Source: a virus. Taken from it: a stretch of DNA of 39,246 nucleotides. A program made the translations under genes and the position numbers. Below, one piece after another: positions 22,708 through 29,968 of this stretch. Each line of letters starts with the position of its first letter. Position 1 is the first letter of the stretch. The DNA lies in IMG/VR virus record IMGVR_UViG_3300030105_000091, positions 1 to 39,246 of that record; one strand, written 5' to 3'. The notes under the pieces were generated by a model. That model saw only the letters and a list, made by a program, of their open reading frames with translations. It had not been told where the DNA came from and searched no databases.

Positions 22708-23016
22708 ATGGCAACCACACCAGAAGCTAAAGTAAAGAAGGTAGTGACCAACTACCTAAAGAAGATGGGCGCATACTACTTCTACCCCGTTACGGGTGGA
22801 TTTGGACGGAGCGGCGTGCCTGACATAGTCGCGTGTTACAAAGGGTTGTTCCTTGGTATTGAATGTAAAGCAGGGAAGGGGAAGACTACTGCACTGCAAC
22901 AAAAGAACCTAGACGATATTAAAATGGCAGGGGGTTTTGATTGGGTCGTAAACGAAACAAACATGCACCAAACAGAAACACAAATTAAGTATTGGGCAAC
23001 AACACAACAGGAATAA
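22708..23016 (+). CDS. VRR-NUC domain nuclease
   Basis: CGGAG lies upstream of the ATG at 22708. The 102-residue product is a stand-alone VRR-NUC fold of the PD-(D/E)XK class: helix KKVVTNYLKKMGAYYFY, then GGFGRSGVPDIVACYKG with the catalytic Asp, GIECKAGKGK with the E-x-K pair, and ALQQKNLDDIKMAGG. Phage stand-alone VRR-NUC proteins cut branched DNA such as Holliday junctions. Here it would resolve replication or recombination intermediates before packaging. A one-mismatch operator-like palindrome lies 32 nt after the start. Confidence 0.85.
   Translation: MATTPEAKVKKVVTNYLKKMGAYYFYPVTGGFGRSGVPDIVACYKGLFLGIECKAGKGKTTALQQKNLDDIKMAGGFDWVVNETNMHQTETQIKYWATTQQE
22740..22756. promoter_or_regulatory. 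Operator-like palindrome, copy 11 (one mismatch)
   Basis: GGTAGTG-ACC-AACTACC, one mismatch, 32 nt after the VRR-NUC start codon. Confidence 0.5.
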
Positions 23017-23021
23017 ACAAC

Positions 23022-23300
23022 ATGAGCATTATTAATAGTATGGAAGCACAAGAAGTTTTTATTACCCACCAAATGCCTACAGGCACTGCCTTTGGGGTAC
23101 GGGTAGATAACGGTGAGAAAGTTTTTATAAACTCTAAACTATCTAAGAAGCACACTATCGCTGAGGAAGAAGTACGGATGCTTATAATAATCCCAAACAC
23201 TAAGATCGAAACGCCTTGGCAAGCTATTGGTGTATCTGGTGACCCTACATCGTTGAATAAATTTGTGAGCAATAGACGTAAAGAAGGATACAAGATATGA
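23022..23300 (+). CDS. Small hypothetical protein, probable beta-barrel
   Basis: The ATG at 23022 follows the nuclease stop by 5 bp, with CAGGA as a weak ribosome site. The 92-residue product has alternating hydrophobic strands: AQEVFITHQMPTGTAFGVRV, GEKVFINSKL and VRMLIIIPNT. This would fit a small OB- or CSD-like barrel, but I cannot confirm it. Its end overlaps the next gene by 4 bp (ATGA). Confidence 0.5.
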   Translation: MSIINSMEAQEVFITHQMPTGTAFGVRVDNGEKVFINSKLSKKHTIAEEEVRMLIIIPNTKIETPWQAIGVSGDPTSLNKFVSNRRKEGYKI

Positions 23301-23764
23301 TTGATATAGATACCCATTCAGTTGAAGAACGTGTGTGGGCGTATCTACTTACTAACCGTGGGGCAAGTTCTAGCCAAGTAGCTGAGGCAACGAATACGGA
23401 CGTGGAGTATGTCGATAAGATGATAGAAACGATATCGTCACCCAACTGGAGAGAAGAAGCACCCATCAAGTTTGTAAAGGACGACAACGCTAAGACTAGG
23501 TACGATTTATTGCCACCAGAATTGCTAGAAGAAACAGCGAAAGTACTTACGTTCGGCGCACAGAAATACAGCGCGCACAACTGGGCGCAAGGTGCATCAT
23601 GGAGCCGTTACTTTAGTGCTATGATGCGTCACATGTGGGCTTGGTGGAGAGGTGAAGATAACGACCCCGAAACAGGGTTTTCACATTTAGCTCACGCCGC
23701 ATGCTGTCTTAGCTTTCTTATAGCTTATCAACGGCGCGGCTTAGGTGAGGATGATAGGGTATGA
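23297..23764 (+). CDS. HTH-fused dATP/dGTP diphosphohydrolase-like protein (DUF5664)
   Basis: The 155-residue protein has two parts. Residues 8-50 look like a winged helix-turn-helix (VEERVWAYLLTNRGASSSQ, VAEATNTDVEYVDKMIE). Residues 65-150 match the DUF5664 family, an all-alpha MazG-like nucleotide pyrophosphohydrolase: RYDLLPPELLEETAKVLTFG, AQKYSAHNWAQG, MMRHMWAWWRGEDNDPETG and HLAHAACCLSFL. Such enzymes cleave dNTPs and adjust the pool during phage replication. Its place directly before the DNA polymerase fits. The N-terminal HTH is unusual for this family as I know it. Confidence 0.75.
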   Translation: MIDIDTHSVEERVWAYLLTNRGASSSQVAEATNTDVEYVDKMIETISSPNWREEAPIKFVKDDNAKTRYDLLPPELLEETAKVLTFGAQKYSAHNWAQGASWSRYFSAMMRHMWAWWRGEDNDPETGFSHLAHAACCLSFLIAYQRRGLGEDDRV

Positions 23765-23982
23765 TTGACACTAAGGTTAAAAATCTAGCCGCTTTACAAC
23801 GTTCGTACGGTATAAAAGTCGGAGCGTTTGCCCCCGTACTGGAGAGGACAACTACACACGAAGTATGGAAGTTCGCCATTATACAGGCCGTTGAGGGGGG
23901 CTATGATTCTGTCTCCGAGTATTTAGTCGATCTCCTGACTGATGCGTACTATGACTCTAAGGCGTCGGAGGGGGAAAGCTGA
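23761..23982 (+). CDS. Small hypothetical protein before DNA polymerase
   Basis: The 73-residue product (MIDTKVKNLAALQRSYGIKV...) is helical with an acidic end. It overlaps the upstream gene by 4 bp and the polymerase start by one base, so it is translated in series. No domain is recognised. A polymerase accessory role is possible only by position. Confidence 0.5.
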   Translation: MIDTKVKNLAALQRSYGIKVGAFAPVLERTTTHEVWKFAIIQAVEGGYDSVSEYLVDLLTDAYYDSKASEGES

Positions 23983-25808
23983 TGGACGTATACACACTCG
24001 ACTTTGAGACCTACTACGACCAAGAGTATTCGCTATCCAAGATAACGACAGAGAGTTATGTGCGCGATCCACGCTTCGAAGTGATCGGCCTTGCTATCAA
24101 AAAGAACGACAAGGTTACGAAGTACTTTAACGATGCCCAGACCATCGAACGTCTACTAACGCACATAGACTTCTCTGACAGTGCTATCCTAGCGCAGAAC
24201 ACTATGTTCGATGGGTCTATTCTAAGTTGGCGGTATGGTGTGAAGCCGAAGGTGTGGTTTGACACTATGTGCATGGGTAGAGGTTTACACGGAATAGAGG
24301 CAGGTGCATCACTGCGGGCTTTATCTGAACGCTATGGTATCGGCGAAAAAGGTTTCGAGGTAAACAATGCCAAGGGTAAACGCCCCGCCGATTTCACTGC
24401 AGAAGAAGCTAAGAAGTACGGCGAGTACTGCATACAGGATGTCGAGCTAACGTATAAACTATTTAAGATTATGGGAGCTAACTTTCCGCGCACTGAGCTA
24501 AAGCTGATCGACGTTACACTACGTATGTTTATTGATCCGATACTTGACCTAGACCTTGGGTTGTTGGAACAGCACTTGGAAGACACGCAAGATCGTAAGG
24601 ACAAACTACTGCGCGATGCAGGGGTGACAGACAAGAAAGACTTGATGTCAAATCTCAAGTTTGCTGACATGCTACGTGGTCTCAACGTTGAGCCACCTAT
24701 GAAGATCAGTCTGACAACAGGCAAGGAGACGTACGCCTTTGCTAAGAGTGATGAAGACTTCAAGATATTGCAGGAACATGAGGATGATCGTGTGCAATCC
24801 CTAGTAGCGGCGCGCCTTGGAAATAAATCTACTCTTGAGGAAACACGCACACAGAGGTTTATAGGTATCTCTAAACGTGGACGTTTACCCGTACCGATTA
24901 GGTACTACGCGGCGCACACTGGTAGATGGGGTGGAGCGGATAAGATTAACTTACAAAACCTACCGAGCCGTGGGCCAAATGGTAAGAAGTTAAAGAGGGC
25001 TATCATTGCACCAGAAGGACACACAGTTGTCGAAGCCGACTCTTCCCAAATCGAGGCACGGGTACTCGCGTGGTTCGCGGGACAGAATGATTTAGTAGAC
25101 CAGTTCTCCAAGGGTGAGGACGTGTATAAGTACATGGCGTCTAGCATCTACAACGTGGCTGTAGAGAACGTAACTAAAGATCAAAGGTTTGTGGGTAAGA
25201 CTACAATTCTAGGTGCGGGCTACGGCATGGGAGCAGAGAAGTTCCAAGCGCAACTAAAACAATACGGGTTCGACATCGAGTTGGACGAGGCGCGGCGCGT
25301 TATCAATATATACCGAGAGGCTAACTTCAAGATTAGTAAGGTGTGGAAAGACGCTAACTATATGGTCAAGCAGTTGGCTAACAACCGCGCTGTGCAGTTC
25401 GGAAAGAAGGGTATCATTGGAGTAGACCCTGAGAACCAAGCCCTTATAATACCTAACGGATTAAAGATATTTTATCCTGATTTACATGGGGAGCAATCTG
25501 AGAAAGGGTTCGAGTATACATACAAAATACGTCGAGGCCGAACACGGATATATGGTGGTAAGGTTATCGAGAACGTGTGTCAGGCTATAGCACGTTGCAT
25601 AATAGGCGAGCAGATGCTACTAATTAATAAGAAACACAATGTAGTACTAACGGTACACGATTCGATTGCATGTTGTGTACCCGACGAAGAAGTCGCTGAA
25701 GCACAAGCGTACGTGGAGACATGTATGAGATGGACACCAGACTGGGCAGAGGGCCTTCCTGTCGATTGCGAAAGTGGTACTGGCAAGTCGTACGGAGATT
25801 GTGAATGA
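23982..25808 (+). CDS. Family A DNA polymerase with 3'-5' exonuclease, Leu762 type
   Basis: The 608-residue protein has an N-terminal DEDD exonuclease (D7/E9 in TLDFETY; later YGEYCIQDVELTYKL) and a C-terminal polymerase. Visible motifs are HTGRWGGADKINLQNLPS, motif A EADSSQIEAR near 350, motif B with R402, K406, L410 and Y414-G415, and motif C VHDS near 560. L410 aligns with E. coli Pol I F762. The usual motif C is VHDE, so the third residue is Ser here. There is no 5'-3' exonuclease domain. It is the replicative enzyme of this phage and sits amid nuclease and helicase genes. Confidence 0.93.
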   Translation: MDVYTLDFETYYDQEYSLSKITTESYVRDPRFEVIGLAIKKNDKVTKYFNDAQTIERLLTHIDFSDSAILAQNTMFDGSILSWRYGVKPKVWFDTMCMGRGLHGIEAGASLRALSERYGIGEKGFEVNNAKGKRPADFTAEEAKKYGEYCIQDVELTYKLFKIMGANFPRTELKLIDVTLRMFIDPILDLDLGLLEQHLEDTQDRKDKLLRDAGVTDKKDLMSNLKFADMLRGLNVEPPMKISLTTGKETYAFAKSDEDFKILQEHEDDRVQSLVAARLGNKSTLEETRTQRFIGISKRGRLPVPIRYYAAHTGRWGGADKINLQNLPSRGPNGKKLKRAIIAPEGHTVVEADSSQIEARVLAWFAGQNDLVDQFSKGEDVYKYMASSIYNVAVENVTKDQRFVGKTTILGAGYGMGAEKFQAQLKQYGFDIELDEARRVINIYREANFKISKVWKDANYMVKQLANNRAVQFGKKGIIGVDPENQALIIPNGLKIFYPDLHGEQSEKGFEYTYKIRRGRTRIYGGKVIENVCQAIARCIIGEQMLLINKKHNVVLTVHDSIACCVPDEEVAEAQAYVETCMRWTPDWAEGLPVDCESGTGKSYGDCE

Positions 25809-25840
25809 AAACAAATGTACATTTAAATAGGAGACTGGAA

Positions 25841-26071
25841 ATGACGGAAGAACAATTTGACGCGCTGTGCATGGAGCAATTTATGCTCGCTTTGGACGCG
25901 ATACAGGAAAATGCGCCGGAGGATTATGCTACGATAGGGCGCGACGAGTTCGCAAAGGTTGCGTATTCGGTGTTCTCGCAGGGTATTTATATGGGTTATA
26001 ATCTAGGCGCGAAGATGGTAGCCGATAGGCTAAAAGAAAAGGGTGTAGCAGGGGTACATATTGTCCAATGA
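25841..26071 (+). CDS. Small acidic protein, unknown function
   Basis: GGAG at 25830-25833 favours the ATG at 25841; an in-frame ATG at 25805 overlaps the polymerase stop. The 76-residue product is acidic at the N-terminus (MTEEQFDALCMEQFMLALDA) with an aromatic, helical C-terminus (FSQGIYMGYNLGAKMVADRL). It overlaps the next gene by 4 bp. No family is recognised. Confidence 0.55.
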   Translation: MTEEQFDALCMEQFMLALDAIQENAPEDYATIGRDEFAKVAYSVFSQGIYMGYNLGAKMVADRLKEKGVAGVHIVQ

Positions 26072-26742
26072 GTAAAGCCGCGCCGTGGTCGTTTAGTCGG
26101 ATCAAAGCATTTGAGCAATGCCCCAAACAGTTCTACCATGAGAAAGTACTCAAGCAGTACCCGTTCAGAGAAACTGAGGCTATGCGCTACGGCACTGAGT
26201 TCCACAAGGCATGTGAGGATTACATAGGTAAAGGTACTCCTGTACCCGCCAAGTTCGACTTTATAAAACCTACGTTGGATTCCCTTAACGACAAAAAAGG
26301 CAATAAGATAGTAGAGCAGAAGTTAGGCTTGACTGCTGACCTAGAACCCTGCAGTTTCTTTGCAAAAGATGTATGGTTTCGAGGCATTGTTGATCTTGCG
26401 ATCATAGACAAACAAACTGGGGTGGGTTGGATCATTGACTACAAGACAGGCAAATCGGCGAAGTATGCCGACAAAGGTCAGTTGGAGTTGATGGCGTTAA
26501 CAATCTTTAAACATTACCCAGAAGTTATCAAGCTAAAGGCAGGGCTGTTATTCGTTATCGCCAAGAACCTTGTAAAAGCTGAGTACGAAATAGACTTACA
26601 GCAACTTCTATGGGGGAAATGGTTAGCAAACTATGCTAGGATGGAGAAAGCGTTCGAGGTGGATGTTTGGAATCCAAAGCCATCTGGTCTGTGTAAACGA
26701 CACTGTCAAGTAGTTGAGTGTCCCCATAATGGAGCAAACTAA
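26068..26742 (+). CDS. RecB/Cas4-like PD-(D/E)XK nuclease with four cysteines
   Basis: The 224-residue protein fits the Cas4/RecB nuclease family: WSFSRIKAFEQCPKQFYHEK at the start, RYGTEFHKACEDY, GIVDLAII with the metal-binding Asp, WIIDYKTGKS with the D-x-K pair, and GQLELMAL as the QxxxY-like motif. One N-terminal Cys and a C-terminal CKRHCQVVECP cluster give the four ligands of a likely iron-sulfur centre. It probably resects DNA ends for recombination. It is encoded between the polymerase and SNF2 helicase genes. Confidence 0.8.
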   Translation: MSKAAPWSFSRIKAFEQCPKQFYHEKVLKQYPFRETEAMRYGTEFHKACEDYIGKGTPVPAKFDFIKPTLDSLNDKKGNKIVEQKLGLTADLEPCSFFAKDVWFRGIVDLAIIDKQTGVGWIIDYKTGKSAKYADKGQLELMALTIFKHYPEVIKLKAGLLFVIAKNLVKAEYEIDLQQLLWGKWLANYARMEKAFEVDVWNPKPSGLCKRHCQVVECPHNGAN

Positions 26743-27029
26743 TGCCATACGTGAATAAACCCCGCCCATATAAAAAAGAATATCAACAGCAGAAAGCAAG
26801 AGGAGAACACGAAGCTCGTATGGAGCGACAACGCGCCAGACGTACGATGGATAAGAACGGCAAAGATGCCAATAAGAACGGCAAAGCCGACAAGCGAGAA
26901 GGTAAAGATATCGCTCACAAGAAGGCACTAAGTAAAGGCGGCACTAACAAGGACGGGTACAAAGTCCAGAGCCGTAAGAAAAATCGAGCTGCGGGTGGTG
27001 CTATGAGCAGCCCCAAGAAAAAAAGGTAG
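26742..27029 (+). CDS. Small basic protein with degenerate HNH-like segment
   Basis: The 95-residue protein is very basic with a helical N-terminus (YKKEYQQQKARGEHEARME). Its C-terminal half has KDIAHKKALSKGG, TNKDGYKVQSRKKNRAAGG, which tracks the HNH core (DHxxPLSKGG ... NR.KG) but lacks the zinc cysteines. It may have lost catalysis and kept DNA binding. Its ATG overlaps the stop of the nuclease gene. An operator-like palindrome spans its stop codon. Confidence 0.6.
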   Translation: MPYVNKPRPYKKEYQQQKARGEHEARMERQRARRTMDKNGKDANKNGKADKREGKDIAHKKALSKGGTNKDGYKVQSRKKNRAAGGAMSSPKKKR

Positions 27030-27041
27030 TTACTCACTACC
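27025..27041. promoter_or_regulatory. Operator-like palindrome, copy 12 (one mismatch)
   Basis: GGTAGTT-ACT-CACTACC overlaps the stop codon of the HNH-like gene and ends 12 bp before the SNF2 helicase ATG. Confidence 0.6.
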
Positions 27042-27053
27042 ACGGAGAACAAC

Positions 27054-28589
27054 ATGGAAATTTTGAGGGACAAAGCAATAATGCTACGGGTACGTAACCC
27101 AAAGCAAATAACAACAGTTATCCCCAACAGCAAGGAGCTACCTATGAACAAGGTTGTCGTAAAGTGGGGGTTAGATGAAGTTCTATCCCTGCGTTCGTTA
27201 AACATATTCGCACCATCACCGATTACAAAACGGTACAGTTGGCCGGGGCAATACACGCCATTCGACCACCAAAAAGACACTGCGTCTTTTATGACGCTGA
27301 ACAAGAAATCCTTTTGCTTTAACGAGCAGGGTACAGGTAAAACTGCATCAGCCATATGGGCGGCGGACTATCTTATGACCCAAGGCAAAGTTAAACGTGT
27401 GCTTGTTGTATGTCCTTTGTCGATTATGGACAGCGCATGGCGCAACGATTTATTCTCTTTTGCTATGCATCGCACAGTAGATGTAGCGCACGGGGGCAAA
27501 GAGAAACGTAAGAAGATCATAAACAGTGGTGCTGAGTTTGTTATCATTAACTACGATGGCGTTGAAGTTGTTAGGGACGAGATTGCGGCGGGCGGATTTG
27601 ATCTGTTTATCGTTGATGAAGCTACACACTACAAGAACGCGCAGACAAAGCGGTGGAAGACGTTAAATAAACTAATCAAGGAAGACGATTGGTTATGGAT
27701 GATGACAGGTACACCCGCCGCGCAAAGCCCCGTCGATGCTTACGGCCTAGCCAAATTGGTCAACCCACTTTCCGTACCGAGGTTCTTCGGCGCATGGAGA
27801 GATATGGTGATGCACAAAGTCACGCAGTTCACTTACAAACCGAAAGAGACTGCTAAAGATTCGGTACACCACGTACTGCAACCTGCAATCAGGTTTACCA
27901 AAGACGAGTGCCTTGACCTGCCAGACATAATATATACCAAACGCTTTGTAGAAATGACCCCACAGCAGAAGAAGTATTACGAAACACTACGCAAACAAAT
28001 GCTAATGCAGGTAGCAGGTGAGTCTGTGACTTCGGCCAACGCCGCGATCAACATGAACAAGCTCTTACAGATCAGCGCGGGTGCAGTTTATACTGACGAT
28101 GGAGATTCGATAGAGTTTGACATCAAGAGCCGATACCAAGCGTTGAGGGAAACCATCGACGAGAGCAGTCAGAAAGTGTTGGTGTTCGTGCCGTTCCGTC
28201 ATACGATTGACATGCTCACGAACAAACTACGCAAAGACGGTATTACGACAGAAGTTATACGAGGAGACGTCCCTGCGGCTAAACGCACAGAGATATTTGC
28301 ACGGTTCCAGAACGAAGCCGATCCCAGAGTGCTAGTAATACAGCCTCAGTCTGCCGCGCATGGTGTGACCCTGACCGCGGCGAACACAATCGTGTGGTGG
28401 GGACCGACTTCTTCGCTAGAAACTTACCTACAAGCTAACGCACGTATTCACCGTGCAGGTCAGACGCACAAGTGTACTGTAATTCAGTTGGCGGGGTCTG
28501 CCGCAGAAAAACGTATTTACCGCATGCTAGACGAGCGCATAAACATACACACGGCTATGATAGATTTGTACAAAGAAGTGCTTGACTAA
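27054..28589 (+). CDS. SNF2-family DEAD-like helicase
   Basis: CGGAG precedes the ATG. The 511-residue protein has YTPFDHQKD as a Q-like motif, Walker A EQGTGKT near 91-97, motif Ia VLVVCPLSIM, motif II DEAT near 188, motif III MMTGTPAAQ, then the second lobe with KVLVFVPFRHTIDML, QSAAHGVTLTAANTIVWWG and motif VI QANARIHRAGQ. This is the SNF2/UvsW-like group of SF2 translocases that remodel replication forks or branched DNA. It lies in the replication block beside nuclease genes. Confidence 0.9.
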   Translation: MEILRDKAIMLRVRNPKQITTVIPNSKELPMNKVVVKWGLDEVLSLRSLNIFAPSPITKRYSWPGQYTPFDHQKDTASFMTLNKKSFCFNEQGTGKTASAIWAADYLMTQGKVKRVLVVCPLSIMDSAWRNDLFSFAMHRTVDVAHGGKEKRKKIINSGAEFVIINYDGVEVVRDEIAAGGFDLFIVDEATHYKNAQTKRWKTLNKLIKEDDWLWMMTGTPAAQSPVDAYGLAKLVNPLSVPRFFGAWRDMVMHKVTQFTYKPKETAKDSVHHVLQPAIRFTKDECLDLPDIIYTKRFVEMTPQQKKYYETLRKQMLMQVAGESVTSANAAINMNKLLQISAGAVYTDDGDSIEFDIKSRYQALRETIDESSQKVLVFVPFRHTIDMLTNKLRKDGITTEVIRGDVPAAKRTEIFARFQNEADPRVLVIQPQSAAHGVTLTAANTIVWWGPTSSLETYLQANARIHRAGQTHKCTVIQLAGSAAEKRIYRMLDERINIHTAMIDLYKEVLD

Positions 28590-28609
28590 CTACCATACGA
28601 TCGTATATG
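28582..28609 (+). promoter_or_regulatory. Possible internal promoter containing a 12-bp palindrome
   Basis: TTGACT at 28582-28587 and TATATG at 28604-28609 are 16 nt apart. The perfect palindrome ATACGATCGTAT (28595-28606) lies between and overlaps the -10. It would serve the 28641 gene and its followers, with the palindrome as operator. The -10 is only a moderate match. Confidence 0.4.
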
Positions 28610-28640
28610 ACGGTAAGACAAGTATAAAACGGAGAACAAT

Positions 28641-29030
28641 ATGGCTGTGTCGGTAGACAAGTTAGTTAAGGCGTACACTAAGATACGCGACAAACGTTCG
28701 GAGCTATCTTCCAAATACAAAGAGGAAGAGGGTAAGCTCCGTGAACAACAAGACAAGGTAAAACTTGCTTTGTTGGAATATTGCAAAGAACACGAAGTCG
28801 ACAGTGTACGCACTGCTTCGGGTTTGTTCTATCGCACTGTGAAGCAACGATATTGGACGAGCGACTGGGAGTCCATGCACAAGTTTATCATGGATAATGA
28901 ACTCCCTGAGTTTTTCGAGAAGCGTTTAAACCAAACCCATGTACGCCAGTTCATTGAGGAAAACCCTGACCTAGTTCCGGCAGGCCTTAATGTAGATTCT
29001 GAGTACGCAATCTCTGTGAGGAAAAAATGA
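28641..29030 (+). CDS. Coiled-coil replication-module protein, unknown function
   Basis: CGGAG lies before the ATG. The 129-residue protein begins with a long charged coiled coil (KAYTKIRDKRSELSSKYKEE), followed by TASGLFYRTVKQRYWTSDW and a C-terminal domain (FFEKRLNQTHVRQFIEENP) ending in a strand YAISVRKK. The layout recalls the siphovirus Gp157 group, but sequence similarity is not clear. It overlaps the following HTH gene by 4 bp. Confidence 0.6.
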   Translation: MAVSVDKLVKAYTKIRDKRSELSSKYKEEEGKLREQQDKVKLALLEYCKEHEVDSVRTASGLFYRTVKQRYWTSDWESMHKFIMDNELPEFFEKRLNQTHVRQFIEENPDLVPAGLNVDSEYAISVRKK

Positions 29031-29251
29031 GTGACATCGAATCACCATACGTAAATATAAACAAGGTAGTGGATTACTTTCAAGTGTCCCTATCTACAGT
29101 TCGCAAGTGGATATACACAGGTAAAATCCCTGCTAGTACCTACATACGAGTCAACGATGTTTATCGGTTTCGGCTCGACGAAGTAGAAGCGGCACTAGCT
29201 TCTGAAACCAATAAGGCTCATAAAGAAGCCTCAAAAACAAAAGGAGAGTAG
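29027..29251 (+). CDS. Excisionase/MerR-like helix-turn-helix protein
   Basis: The 74-residue product has the HTH_17 pattern: NINKVVDYFQVSLSTVRKWI, then YTGKIPASTYIRVNDVYRF with the winged strand, and DEVEAALASE. This fold binds DNA in excisionases, RDFs and small phage regulators. No integrase is in the window, so a regulatory or replication role is more likely. It is a second candidate to bind the dispersed palindrome. Confidence 0.75.
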   Translation: MSDIESPYVNINKVVDYFQVSLSTVRKWIYTGKIPASTYIRVNDVYRFRLDEVEAALASETNKAHKEASKTKGE

Positions 29252-29254
29252 TTG

Positions 29255-29968
29255 ATGGTAGACCTATTAACTTTCGGGAGTGGTGGTAGTCCTAATCGGA
29301 TTAGCCTCCGTGGTGGACGTTTCCACTACTCCATTGGCGGCGAGCACGTCAGCGCAAGTGATGGTCCTTTAAATTTAGTTATAGTGAACGCCGCAAAGCT
29401 GGCTCGTACTTACTATGAAGATGCGTACAATCCAGCAAGCCCCTCTGCCCCGACATGTTGGTCGCCAGATACGCAAAGACCATCTAAGGATGTTCCGATA
29501 GGCCGAAAGCAAGCTAACCGCTGTATGGACTGTCGACAAAACATCAAAGGTTCAAGCATCGGCGGAGGTCGAGCTTGTAGGTACTCGCAACGTCTAGCTG
29601 TCGTATTGGAAGGACAGATGAATACAGTTTATCAGATGCGTATCCCTGCTACGTCTATTTTTGGTAAAGACCAGAAAGGTGATAGGTCTATGCAGGGATA
29701 CGCTAAGTACTTACACAGACACAAAACTTCATCAATATCGGTGGTTACACAGGTACATTTTGATGAAAAGTCTGTGACACCTAAACTGTTTTTTAAGGCT
29801 GTTCGTGCGCTTAACGAACAAGAACTCAAGAAGGCGCTTGAACAGAAAAGTAGCTGTGCGGCAAGCATAGCTACCTTACAGACCGTGTCGGTTCAATTAG
29901 AAACCGCAAGGGACAACTCTCCGTTTACAGAAGTAAACGGTTTTGAATATAACAAAGGAGAATACTAA
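29255..29968 (+). CDS. Four-cysteine zinc protein paired with SSB gene
   Basis: GGAGAG lies 6 nt before the ATG at 29255; a TTG three bases earlier is too close. The 237-residue protein has cysteines at 68, 90, 93 and 108 in a loop (CMDC flanked by single cysteines), probably a zinc site. The N-terminus is beta-rich (RISLRGGRFHYSIGGEHVS). The C-terminal half has QVHFDEKSVTPKLFFKA and a helical end. The stop overlaps the next gene's ATG by one base. A DNA-binding or recombination-mediator role is inferred from the neighbour. Confidence 0.6.
   Translation: MVDLLTFGSGGSPNRISLRGGRFHYSIGGEHVSASDGPLNLVIVNAAKLARTYYEDAYNPASPSAPTCWSPDTQRPSKDVPIGRKQANRCMDCRQNIKGSSIGGGRACRYSQRLAVVLEGQMNTVYQMRIPATSIFGKDQKGDRSMQGYAKYLHRHKTSSISVVTQVHFDEKSVTPKLFFKAVRALNEQELKKALEQKSSCAASIATLQTVSVQLETARDNSPFTEVNGFEYNKGEY

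Noticed and set aside
29027-29251. Excisionase-like protein as evidence for lysogeny
   Set aside because: No integrase or attachment site is visible; this fold is also common in lytic phage regulators.
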